Positions 35,288 through 43,997 are shown, counted from the first letter of the stretch. The stretch is 64,000 nucleotides of DNA from JBMNQI01 sp050944055 (GCA_050944055.1 JBMNQI010000001.1:1-64000); one strand, 5' to 3'. Notes: a model not told the origin generated them from the letters alone. A program made the numbers and translations.

Positions 35288-35303
35288 TGCAGTTTATTCA
35301 GTC

Positions 35304-36422
35304 TTAAGAAAGCCTTTCCCTAAAGTCGCCATACCCGAATTCTTTTACTACGCGGTATTCGCCGTTTTTTGTTTTAAGCACAATATCGGGCAGCCTCATG
35401 CCGTTGAATGTATTGTTTTTAACCATCGTGTAAATCGCCATATCCCCGAAAACCAGCCTGTCCCCCGCGGAGAGAGGCTTGTCGAACGAATAGTCTCCTA
35501 TAATATCGCCGGCGAGGCATGTAGGCCCGCCTATGCGGTACGTATGCGCTTTTTCTCCCGCCTCGCCCGAGCCAAACAGCGGCGGCCTGTAGGGCATTTC
35601 TATGACGTCCGGCATGTGGCAGGCGGCGGAGGCGTCCACTATCGCGATGTCCATGCCGTTATGGACAATGTCCAGAACGCTTGTTATCAGCACGCCGGCG
35701 TCGAGGGCTATGGCCTCTCCGGGCTCAAGATAGACTTCAGGCCCGTATTTTTCCTGCATACGCTCTATGCAGCGCTCCAGGAGCCCAATATCGTAATCGC
35801 TTCTCGTTATATGGTGCCCGCCGCCGAAATTAATCCACTCAATTCGTTCAAGGTACTGCCCGAATTTCTCCTCGACGGAATTAAGCGTCTTAAGCAGGGC
35901 GTAGGAGTTCTGCTCGCACAGACTGTGGAAATGCAGCCCTGTCACGCCGGTAAAATCGGCTTTTTCAAGCTGTTCTGCCGTTATGCCGAGCCTTGAGTAC
36001 GGCGCGCAGGGGTCGTATATGGCCTTTGTCTGCGTCGAGCATCCCGGGTTTATCCTCAGGCCGAGCTTTTTACCCCGGGCCAGGCTTTTATACTTTTCAA
36101 GCTGCGCGGCGGAATTGAAGACAATATGGTCGCAGATTTCCGCAATCTCGGGAAACTCGTCCTCGCGGTACGCGGCGGAATAGACATGCGTCTCGCCGCC
36201 CATTTCCTCCTTCCCCAGCCTTGCCTCATACAGCCCGCTTGCCGAGGTGCCGTCGAGGTATTTGCCTATGAGCGGGTAGACGGAGAACATTGAGAACGCC
36301 TTCTGGGCAAGCAGGATTTTAGCTCCGGTCCTCTCCGAAACACCGCGCAGTATCTTCAGATTGTCCTCGAGCTTTTCTTCGTCTATAACATAGCACGGAG
36401 TCCGCAGTTCGCTCAGCCTCAT
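35304..36422 (-). CDS. nspC: Carboxynorspermidine/carboxyspermidine decarboxylase
   Basis: PLP-dependent alanine-racemase-fold decarboxylase (372 residues) that makes spermidine from carboxyspermidine (or norspermidine from carboxynorspermidine). The PLP lysine lies in KILLAQKAFSMFSVYP; other motifs are GLRINPGCSTQTKAIYDPCAPYSRLG (in parts: RINPGCSTQTKAIYDPC), GLHFHSLCEQ, WINFGGGHHITR and LEPGEAIALDAGVL. The Start is the ATG at 36422; the longer in-frame ORF overlaps the dehydrogenase gene. It forms a pair with the upstream dehydrogenase, which supplies its substrate. Confidence 0.93.
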   Translation of the reverse strand: MRLSELRTPCYVIDEEKLEDNLKILRGVSERTGAKILLAQKAFSMFSVYPLIGKYLDGTSASGLYEARLGKEEMGGETHVYSAAYREDEFPEIAEICDHIVFNSAAQLEKYKSLARGKKLGLRINPGCSTQTKAIYDPCAPYSRLGITAEQLEKADFTGVTGLHFHSLCEQNSYALLKTLNSVEEKFGQYLERIEWINFGGGHHITRSDYDIGLLERCIERMQEKYGPEVYLEPGEAIALDAGVLITSVLDIVHNGMDIAIVDASAACHMPDVIEMPYRPPLFGSGEAGEKAHTYRIGGPTCLAGDIIGDYSFDKPLSAGDRLVFGDMAIYTMVKNNTFNGMRLPDIVLKTKNGEYRVVKEFGYGDFRERLS

Positions 36423-36423
36423 C

Positions 36424-37683
36424 TTAATCCACCAGGACAGGGCTGAAGTCCTCTTTCCACGGCAGCCCCTGAGTATTAAGCTCATGCATGAACGGGTCCG
36501 GGTCGAATTCCTCGACGTTGAATACACCGGGCCCCTTCCATTTGCCCGTAAGCAGCATCTTCGCGCCGATCATAGCCGGCACTCCCGTCGTATAAGCGAT
36601 TGCCTGGGAGCCCACCTCGCGGTAAGACTGTTCATGGTCGCAGATGTTATAGAGGTAATATGTCTTATTCTTACCGTCCTTTTTCCCCTTGAAAATGCAG
36701 CCTATATTGGTTTTTCCTTTTGTCCTCGGCCCAAGCGAGGCGGGGTCGGGCAGCAGCTCTTTCAAAAACTGTATGGGCACGATCTCCCGTCCCTCGTACA
36801 TTATAGGCGTTGTCGAGAGCATGCCCACGTTCCCAAGACACTTCATGTGCGTCAGGTAGGACTGCCCGAAGGTCATAAAGAAGCGTATGCGCTTGACGCC
36901 CCGTATGTTCCGGGCAAGCGACTCAATCTCCTCGTGGTGCAGGAGGTACATATCCTTCTTACCCACCCCGTCGAATACGTATTCCCGCTTTATCTCCATC
37001 GGCTCCGTCTCTATCCAGCGCCCGTTTTCCCAGTAGGAGCCGGGGGCCGAGACTTCGCGGAGGTTGATCTCCGGATTGAAGTTGGTGGCGAACGGGTACC
37101 CGTGGTCGCCGCCGTTGCAGTCGAGTATGTCAATCTCGTCAATCTCGTCAAACTGATGCTTCAGCGCGTAGGCCGAGAAAACGCCCGTAACGCCGGGGTC
37201 GAAGCCGCATCCGAGCAGGGCCGTGATGCCCGCGCTTTTATACCTGTCGCTGTAGGCCCACTGCCAGGAATAGTCGAAATAGGCCGAAAACCCAAGCTCC
37301 CGCCGCCTTTTCTCGTAGGCTGCGCGCCAGTTTGGGTCGTTTGTGTCCTCGGGCTCGTAGTTCGCCGTATCCAAATAGTTGACCCTGCATTCAAGGCAGG
37401 CGTCCATAATTGATAGATCCTGATACGGCAGGGCTAAATTCATCACAAGCTCGGGCTTTACGCAGTCAATAAGCTCGATTAGCTCCCGCGTGTCGTCCGC
37501 GTCGACCTGTGCTGTCGTAATTTTCGTGCCTGTCCTGCCCTCAAGCGCCTCCTTAAGCGCGTCGCATTTTGATTTGGTCCGGCTTGCTATAACCAAATCG
37601 GTAAATACGTCGCTGTTCATGCAGCACTTCCGTATGGCGACTGAGGCCACGCCGCCGCAGCCGATAACAAGTACTTTTGACAT
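36424..37683 (-). CDS. Carboxynorspermidine/carboxyspermidine dehydrogenase
   Basis: Saccharopine-dehydrogenase-fold enzyme (419 residues) that condenses a diamine (putrescine or diaminopropane) with aspartate semialdehyde and reduces the product. Rossmann segment VLVIGCGGVASVAIRKC, then DTANYEPED, CGFDPGVTGVFSAYALK, IDILDCNGGDHGYPFATNFNPE (in parts) and YLYNICDHEQSY. The start is the ATG at 37683. It could be mistaken for a lysine-pathway saccharopine dehydrogenase, but its place beside nspC and speB points to polyamine synthesis. Confidence 0.92.
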   Translation of the reverse strand: MSKVLVIGCGGVASVAIRKCCMNSDVFTDLVIASRTKSKCDALKEALEGRTGTKITTAQVDADDTRELIELIDCVKPELVMNLALPYQDLSIMDACLECRVNYLDTANYEPEDTNDPNWRAAYEKRRRELGFSAYFDYSWQWAYSDRYKSAGITALLGCGFDPGVTGVFSAYALKHQFDEIDEIDILDCNGGDHGYPFATNFNPEINLREVSAPGSYWENGRWIETEPMEIKREYVFDGVGKKDMYLLHHEEIESLARNIRGVKRIRFFMTFGQSYLTHMKCLGNVGMLSTTPIMYEGREIVPIQFLKELLPDPASLGPRTKGKTNIGCIFKGKKDGKNKTYYLYNICDHEQSYREVGSQAIAYTTGVPAMIGAKMLLTGKWKGPGVFNVEEFDPDPFMHELNTQGLPWKEDFSPVLVD

Positions 37684-37696
37684 TTTGACACTCCTT

Positions 37697-38554
37697 TCAG
37701 TGAGCCAGAGCCAGAAGCATTTCGCGCACGATTTTCCCGCCCGTGAGCACCGATATATCGGCCGGGCTGTAACCCGGGCTGAGCTCGACAACGTCGCAGC
37801 CGACGACGCTGCAGTTAAGGCATATATCCGTGACGGCTTTTCGAAGCTCCTCAAAAGATATACCGCCGGCCTCGGGAGTCCCGGTTCCGGGGAAGACGGA
37901 CGGGTCGAGTATATCGAGGTCAACCGTAAGATACACCGGCCTTCCGGTAAGGCGGCTTATCACCTCGGGAAGGCTGTCCGTACTGAAGCGATGCATTTCC
38001 GTATGCCCCTGGCTGCTCCATTCAAATTCGCTCCTGTCGCCGGAGCGGATGCCGAGCTGTATAATACGCCCGTCGCCTGCAAGCTCATGGCAGCGCCTAA
38101 TTACGCAGGCGTGCGACAGCTCCTCTCCGAGGTACTTATCCCGCAGGTCGGCGTGCGCGTCCAGATGCAGAAGCATTATGCCCGGATATCTTTTAACCGC
38201 CGAACGGAAAGCCCCCAGCGTAATAAGATGCTCGCCTCCGAGCAAAAACGGGAGCTTGCCGTCGGAGAATATAATATCCGTTTTTTCCTCGATTTCATCC
38301 AAAACCCTGGAAGGATTGCCGAAGCCGAGCTCAAGGTCGCCGCCGTCGAAAACGGATATGTCCGAAAGGTCCTTATTAAGATAGGGGCTGTAGGATTCAA
38401 GGCCGTAGGACTCATGGCGCATAGACGAAGGCCCGAACCTCGCGCCGGGCCTGAACGAAACTGTTCCGTCAAACGGCGCGCCGTAGAGGACTATTGAGGA
38501 GCGCTCATAGTCGCTGTTACAGCAGAGAAATGTCTCGACGTTCTTATTCCACAT
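37697..38554 (-). CDS. speB: Agmatinase
   Basis: Ureohydrolase (285 residues) converting agmatine to putrescine and urea. Binuclear manganese ligands are visible: GGEHLITLG, HLDAHADLRD and TVDLDILDPSVFPGTGTPE (in parts: VDLDILDPS). Start at the ATG at 38554, which overlaps the end of speE by 11 nt. Together with the arginine decarboxylase upstream it gives the arginine to putrescine route. The arginase alternative is unlikely because of this context. Confidence 0.93.
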   Translation of the reverse strand: MWNKNVETFLCCNSDYERSSIVLYGAPFDGTVSFRPGARFGPSSMRHESYGLESYSPYLNKDLSDISVFDGGDLELGFGNPSRVLDEIEEKTDIIFSDGKLPFLLGGEHLITLGAFRSAVKRYPGIMLLHLDAHADLRDKYLGEELSHACVIRRCHELAGDGRIIQLGIRSGDRSEFEWSSQGHTEMHRFSTDSLPEVISRLTGRPVYLTVDLDILDPSVFPGTGTPEAGGISFEELRKAVTDICLNCSVVGCDVVELSPGYSPADISVLTGGKIVREMLLALAH

Positions 38555-39395
38555 CCCGCAGCATCCTCTCCACATATTTTGGTATATAGAAGCAGCCCAT
38601 ATGCAGGTTCGTAGTGTAATAATCCGTCTCGATGCCGAGGGCCTTCCACTCGTCGGCCCGCAGGGAGCTAATAGGATGGTATTTTTTCGAGGCGAAGCCG
38701 AACATCCAGTGCCCCGAGGGATAGGTCGGGATGTGAGCCTGATAGACCCTGCTGATCGGGAAACTCTGGACTATGCGCCTGTGGGCGCGCTGCATCGCGG
38801 CCCCGTCCTCGGGATAGAAGGGGCTCTCGTGCTGGTTTACAAGAATCCCGTCGTCGCGCAGCGCCTTATAGCAGCTGCCGTAAAACTCCTTTGTAAACAG
38901 GCCCTCGCCCGGCCCGAAGGGGTCTGTCGAGTCCACTATTATGACGTCATAGGCGTTGAACTGCCGCCTTATGAATTTGACGCCGTCCTCATAGTAAATG
39001 CGGACTCTCGGGTCGCCGAGTTTGCAGGCGGTGAATTGAAGGTATTTCCTGCTCACGTCTATGACCATAGGGTCGATATCCACAAGGTCGATTGACTCTA
39101 CCGTACTGTAGCGAACAAGCTCCCGGACGACTCCGCCGTCCCCGCCGCCTATGACGAGGATATTCTTTGCCGACGGGTGGACCGCCATCGGCACGTGCAC
39201 CATCATTTCATGGTATATGAACTCGTCCTTCTCGGTGAGCATAAGATAGCCGTCGAGCGTGAGGATGCGGCCGAATTCATACGACTCATATATGTCTATA
39301 CGCTGGAAATCGCTCTGCGCGCTGAATATCTGGCGGTCTACGCGTATCGAAAAGCGTACGTTTTTCGTGTGGTTTTCAGTGAACCAGAGCTCCAT
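38544..39395 (-). CDS. speE: Spermidine synthase
   Basis: Aminopropyltransferase (283 residues) moving the aminopropyl group from decarboxylated S-adenosylmethionine to putrescine. SAM-fold motif ILVIGGGDGGVVRELVRY, with acidic VDIDPMVIDVSRKYL and catalytic Asp region VIIVDSTDPFGPGEGLFTKEFY (in parts: IIVDSTDPFGPGEGLF). The N-terminal LWFTENHTKNVRFS domain and YHEMMVHVP gate segment are typical of SpeE. The start is the ATG at 39395 with GGGAGG upstream. Confidence 0.96.
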   Translation of the reverse strand: MELWFTENHTKNVRFSIRVDRQIFSAQSDFQRIDIYESYEFGRILTLDGYLMLTEKDEFIYHEMMVHVPMAVHPSAKNILVIGGGDGGVVRELVRYSTVESIDLVDIDPMVIDVSRKYLQFTACKLGDPRVRIYYEDGVKFIRRQFNAYDVIIVDSTDPFGPGEGLFTKEFYGSCYKALRDDGILVNQHESPFYPEDGAAMQRAHRRIVQSFPISRVYQAHIPTYPSGHWMFGFASKKYHPISSLRADEWKALGIETDYYTTNLHMGCFYIPKYVERMLRDVE

Positions 39396-39469
39396 AAAAA
39401 ACCTCCCTTGTACGGTAGCGATAATTTCTAAGGGCACTAGGCGCCCCGCTAATCTGCGGCGGGACAATA

Positions 39470-40918
39470 TTACTTCAGTACGTTCAGGCGTTCCACACTG
39501 AGATCCTCGGGGCCGGTCATCGAGCAGCCCTTTTCCTTTGCGTATTCGATGTGAGTTATAATCTCTTCCGTGATCAGCTCGCCGGGCGCGAGTATCGGAA
39601 TCCCGGGCGGATAGCTCATAACAAATTCCGAGCATATCCTCCCCGCGGTTTCCCGGAGCGGCAGCGAGTATTTTTCGGAGTAAAACGCCTCTTTGGGCGA
39701 AATTACAACAACAGGCGCGATATACTCCTGCGTGAGCATGCCGGTCTTTTCGCGGCTGAATTTCCTGCGTATTTCGCTAAGCGCGCTCACCAGCCTCTCG
39801 ACGTCTCGCGAACGGTCCCCGATGGTGAAATACGCGAGGATATTCCCGATATCCCCGAATTCGATCTGAATATCATACTCGTCGCGGAGAATATCGTATA
39901 CCTCAATGCCGGCAAGCCCGATGTCCAGCGTGTGCACCGACAGCTTCATGCGGTCGAAATCATAAACACTGTCCCCGTTAATAAGCTCTTTGGAAAACGC
40001 GTAGTAGCCGCCGATATCGTTTATTTCGCTGCGCGCGTATTCGGCAAGCTTAAGCGAGGAGGCGATCATGTCAGCGCCATGAACGGCAAAGCTTCTTCTT
40101 GACACGTCAAGCCCCGCCATTAAAAGGTATGAGGCGCTGGTCGTCTGCGTCAGGTTGATGATCTGGCGGAGGTAGCCGGAGTTTACGGCATCCGAGGCCA
40201 GAAGCAGGGAGCTCTGCGTGAGGCTGCATCCCGACTTGTGCATCCCGACGGACGAAATATCGGCGCCGGCGCGCATGGCGGGGGCGGGCAGCCCGTCCCC
40301 AAAATAAAAAGCGGTCCCGTGCGCCTCGTCGGCCAGCGCCAGCATATTGTGCTCGTGGGCCAGTTTGACTATCGACTCTAAGTCGGAGCAGATTCCATAA
40401 TATGTCGGGTTGTTGACAAAAACGGCCTTTGCGTCGGGGTTATCAGCTATCGCCTTCTCAACTGCGGAAAGCGGCATCCCGAGGGAGATTCCGAGCCTGG
40501 GGTCTATATCCGGCATGACGTATACGGGCACGGCGCCGCAGAGAATCAGCGCGTTAATCACGCTTTTGTGCACGTTCCGCGGCAGAATGATCTTATCCCC
40601 CTGCTTGCAGGCGTAAAGTATCATGCTTTGAACGGCGCAGGTCGTGCCGTTGACCATGAAAAACGCGTGTTCGGCCCCGAAGGCCTCGGCGGCAAGCTCC
40701 TCGGCATCTTTTATGACGGAAACCGGGTGTACGAGGTTGTCCAGCGGCCTCATCGAGTTGACGTCGACTTCGACGCACTGAGAGCCGAGAAGCCTGACAA
40801 GGTCCGGGTTTCCGCGCCCCCTCTTATGCCCCGGCACGTCGAAGGGAACTATACGCGTCCTCCTGAACCGCTCGAGAGCCTCCGCCAGGGGCGCTGAGCT
40901 CTGGGACATATCGCTCAT
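39470..40918 (-). CDS. speA: Arginine decarboxylase, Orn/Lys/Arg decarboxylase family
   Basis: PLP-dependent fold-I decarboxylase (482 residues) similar in length and architecture to Bacillus SpeA. Motifs: N-terminal FDVPGHKRGRG, FMVNGTTCAVQSMIL, LPRNVHKSVINALIL, ADEAHGTAFYFG and PLP lysine in VGMHKSGCSLTQSS. The substrate is inferred as arginine because agmatinase is in the same operon; lysine or ornithine decarboxylase activity is possible for the fold. ATGA overlap with speD indicates translational coupling. Confidence 0.92.
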   Translation of the reverse strand: MSDMSQSSAPLAEALERFRRTRIVPFDVPGHKRGRGNPDLVRLLGSQCVEVDVNSMRPLDNLVHPVSVIKDAEELAAEAFGAEHAFFMVNGTTCAVQSMILYACKQGDKIILPRNVHKSVINALILCGAVPVYVMPDIDPRLGISLGMPLSAVEKAIADNPDAKAVFVNNPTYYGICSDLESIVKLAHEHNMLALADEAHGTAFYFGDGLPAPAMRAGADISSVGMHKSGCSLTQSSLLLASDAVNSGYLRQIINLTQTTSASYLLMAGLDVSRRSFAVHGADMIASSLKLAEYARSEINDIGGYYAFSKELINGDSVYDFDRMKLSVHTLDIGLAGIEVYDILRDEYDIQIEFGDIGNILAYFTIGDRSRDVERLVSALSEIRRKFSREKTGMLTQEYIAPVVVISPKEAFYSEKYSLPLRETAGRICSEFVMSYPPGIPILAPGELITEEIITHIEYAKEKGCSMTGPEDLSVERLNVLK

Positions 40919-41679
40919 CAGCCGATACTCCTCCCGGTGAAGATTTCAGCCATTTCACGGCTCAGTGCGTAGATTATCTCCTGCTGCTGCTCCCTGGGCA
41001 GCTCGTCTGCGCTGGCGTTGAAAAGGTAGTCCTGAAGCTTCAGCTCTTTAATGAGCATTTTTGTGTGAAACAGATTTGCCTTGCGGAGATTTTCGTCCAC
41101 CGCGTCGTATTTTTCGAGTATTGAAGGGTCTATATATTCCTGGATGGAGTTAATATCGTGATCTATAAAAAGCTTTTCGCCCCGGATATTCCTCGTGAAG
41201 CCTCTGACGCGGTAGTCCATCGTAATTATGTCCGAATCGAAGCTGCCGATGAGATAGTCCAGTGTCGACAGCGGCGTAATCTCCCCGCAGGTGGACACGT
41301 CGATATCCACGCGGAAGGTCGCTATTGAAGTGTCGGGATGGTATTCCGGGTACGTGTGGACTGTCACATGGCTTTTATCCAGATGCGCCACAACCGCTTC
41401 ACCGTTCATGGGTATAAGCGAATTCTCGGCAATGAGGAAGGTTACGGAGGCGCCCTGGGGGTCGTAGTCCTGCTTTGAGACGCTCAGCACGTTCGCTCCT
41501 ATCATCTCCGTAAGATTAGTCATGATTTTCGTCAGCCGTTCGGAATTATATTGTTCGTCGATATATGCTATATAGTCCTTCTGCTCGCCGGGAGTTTTAG
41601 CGTAGCACACATCGTAGATATTGAAGCTAAGCGATTTGGTGAGGTTATTGAAACCGTACAGTTTGATCTTGCTCTCCAT
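40918..41679 (-). CDS. speD: S-adenosylmethionine decarboxylase proenzyme
   Basis: Self-cleaving pyruvoyl enzyme (253 residues) of the longer E. coli-like SpeD class, which makes decarboxylated S-adenosylmethionine for SpeE. It starts KLYGFNNLTKSLSFNIYDVC and cleaves before Ser103 in VAHLDKSHVTVHTYPE; DYRVRGFTRNIRGEKLFIDH (in parts: YRVRGFTRNI) is also conserved with E. coli SpeD. The start is the ATG at 41679 with AGGAGGTG upstream. As the first gene of the polyamine operon it is placed directly behind a transcription terminator in the leader. Confidence 0.96.
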   Translation of the reverse strand: MESKIKLYGFNNLTKSLSFNIYDVCYAKTPGEQKDYIAYIDEQYNSERLTKIMTNLTEMIGANVLSVSKQDYDPQGASVTFLIAENSLIPMNGEAVVAHLDKSHVTVHTYPEYHPDTSIATFRVDIDVSTCGEITPLSTLDYLIGSFDSDIITMDYRVRGFTRNIRGEKLFIDHDINSIQEYIDPSILEKYDAVDENLRKANLFHTKMLIKELKLQDYLFNASADELPREQQQEIIYALSREMAEIFTGRSIG

Positions 41680-42079
41680 GCTGCACCTCCTGCTTGAGAA
41701 TATTAGCCGGGAATAAAAAATAAAAAAGCAAGCGACGGCAGGGCGCGTCACTTGCTGAATTATCGAAAACTACGGACAGCAGAAATCAACTGTTCCGGAG
41801 TAAATCATGGCGTTAGAGTCTATATAGCAAAAATTACTTTTACTACTCTTATTGACCATTTCACAAGTTGCAGCGCGCTGGCGCCCGGTTATGAAGTAAC
41901 CAACTTATAAAACTTGAGCGTTTCGCTCAATCAATAAGGCAACGAAGTTGCCCCTGCCTCTTCGACAGGTCTTCGGCATTTGACCCGGCCGTCCGTGTAG
42001 CCTTGACCTTAAGTTTGCGCCTTAAGGTGGTCAATAATTTTGCTTGAAAAGACTCTATGTGCCTTCTCTCAGTCTTGTC
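41680..42079 (-). ncRNA. Long structured leader of the polyamine operon (candidate riboswitch/attenuator)
   Basis: On the minus strand a promoter lies at 42080-42108 and the leader runs about 395 nt to speD. An outer stem pairs 42050-42057 with 41814-41821 and encloses about 230 nt with several hairpins: 42003-42034 (CCTTAAG / CTTAAGG plus TTGA / TCAA), 41938-41952 (GGCAAC / GTTGCC), 41914-41930 (TTGAGCG / CGCTCAA), and 41887-41901 (GGTTA / TAACC) capped by AAGTTG / CAACTT. A further hairpin (CGGAACAG / CTGTCCG) and then an intrinsic terminator follow. I could not match it by eye to SAM, lysine, cobalamin, FMN, TPP, purine, glycine or T-box elements, or to tmRNA or RNase P. The ligand, if any, is unknown. 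Confidence 0.6.
41710..41756 (-). terminator. Intrinsic terminator (attenuator) just before speD
   Basis: On the minus strand AGCAAGTGACG / CGTCGCTTGCT (11 bp, one G-U pair, 8-nt loop) followed by TTTTTTATTTTTT. It lies 31 nt before the speD start, so it must be read through or switched for the operon to be expressed. Confidence 0.85.
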
Positions 42080-42108
42080 ATCATAACGTATATTCTATGC
42101 ATAGTCAA
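42080..42108 (-). promoter_or_regulatory. Promoter of the polyamine operon
   Basis: Minus strand TTGACT (42103-42108), 17-nt spacer, TATGAT (42080-42085). Confidence 0.75.
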
Positions 42109-42277
42109 GGATTTTTTACAGTAACTTCAGGACCGGGAATCCGTCGTATCGCGGCCGCCTGCCCGTGCAGCCGTCGGCTTTGTATAATGGCAATACTATG
42201 CATGGCGGCGAAAAACTGAAAAAACTCATAGTGTTTTCAGTACAAATGGGTACAATAACAATAAAAATAAAAAATAC

Positions 42278-42306
42278 TTGCATAATGTCCCAAGCTGTGC
42301 TATATT
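42278..42306 (+). promoter_or_regulatory. Promoter of the rimP-nusA-infB operon
   Basis: TTGCAT (42278-42283), 17-nt spacer, TATATT (42301-42306), about 100 nt before rimP. Confidence 0.7.
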
Positions 42307-42333
42307 AGCCTTATCAGAGAGTAAGTGTTGGCA

Positions 42334-42358
42334 GAGTGGGGTCTCCCCGCTCTTTTTT
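42334..42358 (+). terminator. Terminator-like hairpin in the rimP leader
   Basis: GAGTGGGG / CCCCGCTC stem with a TCT loop and six T, about 50 nt before rimP and downstream of its promoter. This geometry suggests attenuation of the operon. NusA, encoded here, acts on such terminators, so autoregulation is possible. Confidence 0.7.
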
Positions 42359-42406
42359 CTGGCCCGGGGCATTCTGTCAGAAATTGGAAACGGAGGCGCG
42401 CTTATT

Positions 42407-42862
42407 ATGAAAAAAGTGACGGAGCTTGTAGCCGGGCTGGCGCAGCCTGTGGCGGAGCGTCTGGGCTGCGAAGTCTGGGATGTGGAGTTCGTGCGCGAAG
42501 GCGGCCAGTGGTATCTGCGCGTCTATATCGACAGGCCCGAAGGAGTGGATATTTCGCTTTGCGAGGACTTCAGCCGCGAAATGGACAAAATTCTTGACGA
42601 GGCCGACCCTGTGGAGCAGAGCTATATTTTCGAGGTCAGCTCGCCGGGAATCGACCGGGTTCTGAAAAGGCCTTCCGACTTCATGCGTTTTATAGGCTAT
42701 AAGGTTGATGTAAAGCTGTACAGGGCGCAGGACGGAAAAAAGGTTCACACGGGCACGCTTAAGTCTTATTCTGAAGCCGCCGTCACGATTGAGGCGGCGG
42801 GGAAGGACCTGTCGTTCGGCAGGGACGAGATCGCGCTCGTCAGGCTGGCGGTCGAGTTTTAG
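42407..42862 (+). CDS. rimP: Ribosome maturation factor RimP
   Basis: Small-subunit assembly factor of 151 residues (YlxS/RimP). Motifs: GCEVWDVEFVREGGQWYLRVYIDRPEGV (in parts: WYLRVYIDRPEGV), DPVEQSYIFEVSSPGIDRVLKRPSDF (in parts: YIFEVSSPGIDRVL) and the C-terminal Sm-like domain. The start is the ATG at 42407 with CGGAGG upstream. It is the first gene of the conserved rimP-nusA-infB operon. Confidence 0.95.
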   Translation: MKKVTELVAGLAQPVAERLGCEVWDVEFVREGGQWYLRVYIDRPEGVDISLCEDFSREMDKILDEADPVEQSYIFEVSSPGIDRVLKRPSDFMRFIGYKVDVKLYRAQDGKKVHTGTLKSYSEAAVTIEAAGKDLSFGRDEIALVRLAVEF

Positions 42863-42938
42863 AGCGCTCAGAAGGATAAACAGCAGAATAATCTATAGAG
42901 GCGAGTCCAATAAGCGCCGCCTTAAAGGAGAGACATAA

Positions 42939-43997
42939 ATGAACGCCGAATTTTTCAGCGCGCTTGATCAGATCGAAAAGGAAAAGAACATACCGAAGAC
43001 ATATATGCTTGAAAAGATCACGCAGGCGCTGGTAACGGCATTTCGCCGTGACAACGCCGGCATAACCGACAATGTTGTTGTCGAGGCCGATGAAAAAAAG
43101 CAGGAGATACGCATGTACGTCTCAAAGCGGGTCGTGGAGCAGGTGGAAAACCCGGCCATGGAGATCCTGCTTGACGCCGCGCGGGAGGTAGAACCGAAGG
43201 CCGAGCTTGGGGACATTGTAAACGTACCTGTCCACACGAAAAACTTCGGCAGAATTGCGGCCCAGACGGCAAAGCAGGTAATTATACAGGGCATACGCGA
43301 GGCGGAGCGCGGGATGATTTTTGAGGAATTCAACTCGCGCGAGCACGAGATACTGACAGGCGTCGTATCCAGGGTGGACCGCCGCACAGGTGCCGTCTCG
43401 ATACGCATAGGCAGCGGGACCGAGGTCACAGAGGCTTTGCTCGGCGTAAGCGAGCAGGTAAAGGGCGAGACGATGCGCGAGGGGGACCGTGTCAAGGTCT
43501 ACGTCGTTGAGGTCAGGAGGTCTACAAAAGGTCCCCAGGTTCTGATTTCGCGCACGCATCCCGGCCTTGTAAAGCGCCTTTTTGAGCTGGAGGTCCCCGA
43601 AATCTACGACGGGACGGTAGAGATACGCAGCATAGCGCGCGAGGCGGGCAGCCGCACGAAAATAGCCGTATGGTCAAACGACGAGAGCGTCGACCCAATA
43701 GGCGCCTGCGTCGGTCCCAGGGGCGGCCGCGTTTCGGCGGTTGTCGACGAACTGCACGGAGAGAAGATCGACATCATAAAATACAGCGAGGACCCGGCGG
43801 AATATGTGGCTTCGGCGCTGGCTCCGGCCGACGTGACGGGCGTCTGGATGCTTGACGACGGCAAGAGCTGCCGCGTAGCCGTGCCCGACGATCAGCTCTC
43901 TCTCGCCATTGGCAAGGAGGGGCAGAACGCGCGCCTTGCCGCCCGGCTGACAGGGTTTAAGATAGATATCAAGCCTGAATCCGCCATTAAAGAATAA
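42939..43997 (+). CDS. nusA: Transcription termination/antitermination protein NusA
   Basis: RNA polymerase-binding factor controlling pausing, termination and antitermination (352 residues). N-terminal domain (about 1-125), S1 domain (EHEILTGVVSRVDRRTGAVS), then two KH domains with DPIGACVGPRGGRVSAVVDEL and LAIGKEGQNARLAARLTG. The short form without acidic C-terminal repeats is usual in Firmicutes. It lies 76 nt after rimP, with GGAGAG as ribosome binding site. Confidence 0.97.
   Translation: MNAEFFSALDQIEKEKNIPKTYMLEKITQALVTAFRRDNAGITDNVVVEADEKKQEIRMYVSKRVVEQVENPAMEILLDAAREVEPKAELGDIVNVPVHTKNFGRIAAQTAKQVIIQGIREAERGMIFEEFNSREHEILTGVVSRVDRRTGAVSIRIGSGTEVTEALLGVSEQVKGETMREGDRVKVYVVEVRRSTKGPQVLISRTHPGLVKRLFELEVPEIYDGTVEIRSIAREAGSRTKIAVWSNDESVDPIGACVGPRGGRVSAVVDELHGEKIDIIKYSEDPAEYVASALAPADVTGVWMLDDGKSCRVAVPDDQLSLAIGKEGQNARLAARLTGFKIDIKPESAIKE

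Noticed and set aside
41779..41817. Twelve-codon leader peptide (MIYSGTVDFCCP) before the speD attenuator
   Set aside because: The ATG has no ribosome binding site, and the codons show no run of a regulating amino acid such as arginine.
41680..42079. Known RNA in the speD leader (SAM riboswitch, lysine riboswitch, tmRNA, RNase P RNA)
   Set aside because: The conserved sequence blocks of each were looked for on the minus strand and not found; no CCA-type 3' end for tmRNA and no GAGGAAAGTC block for RNase P.
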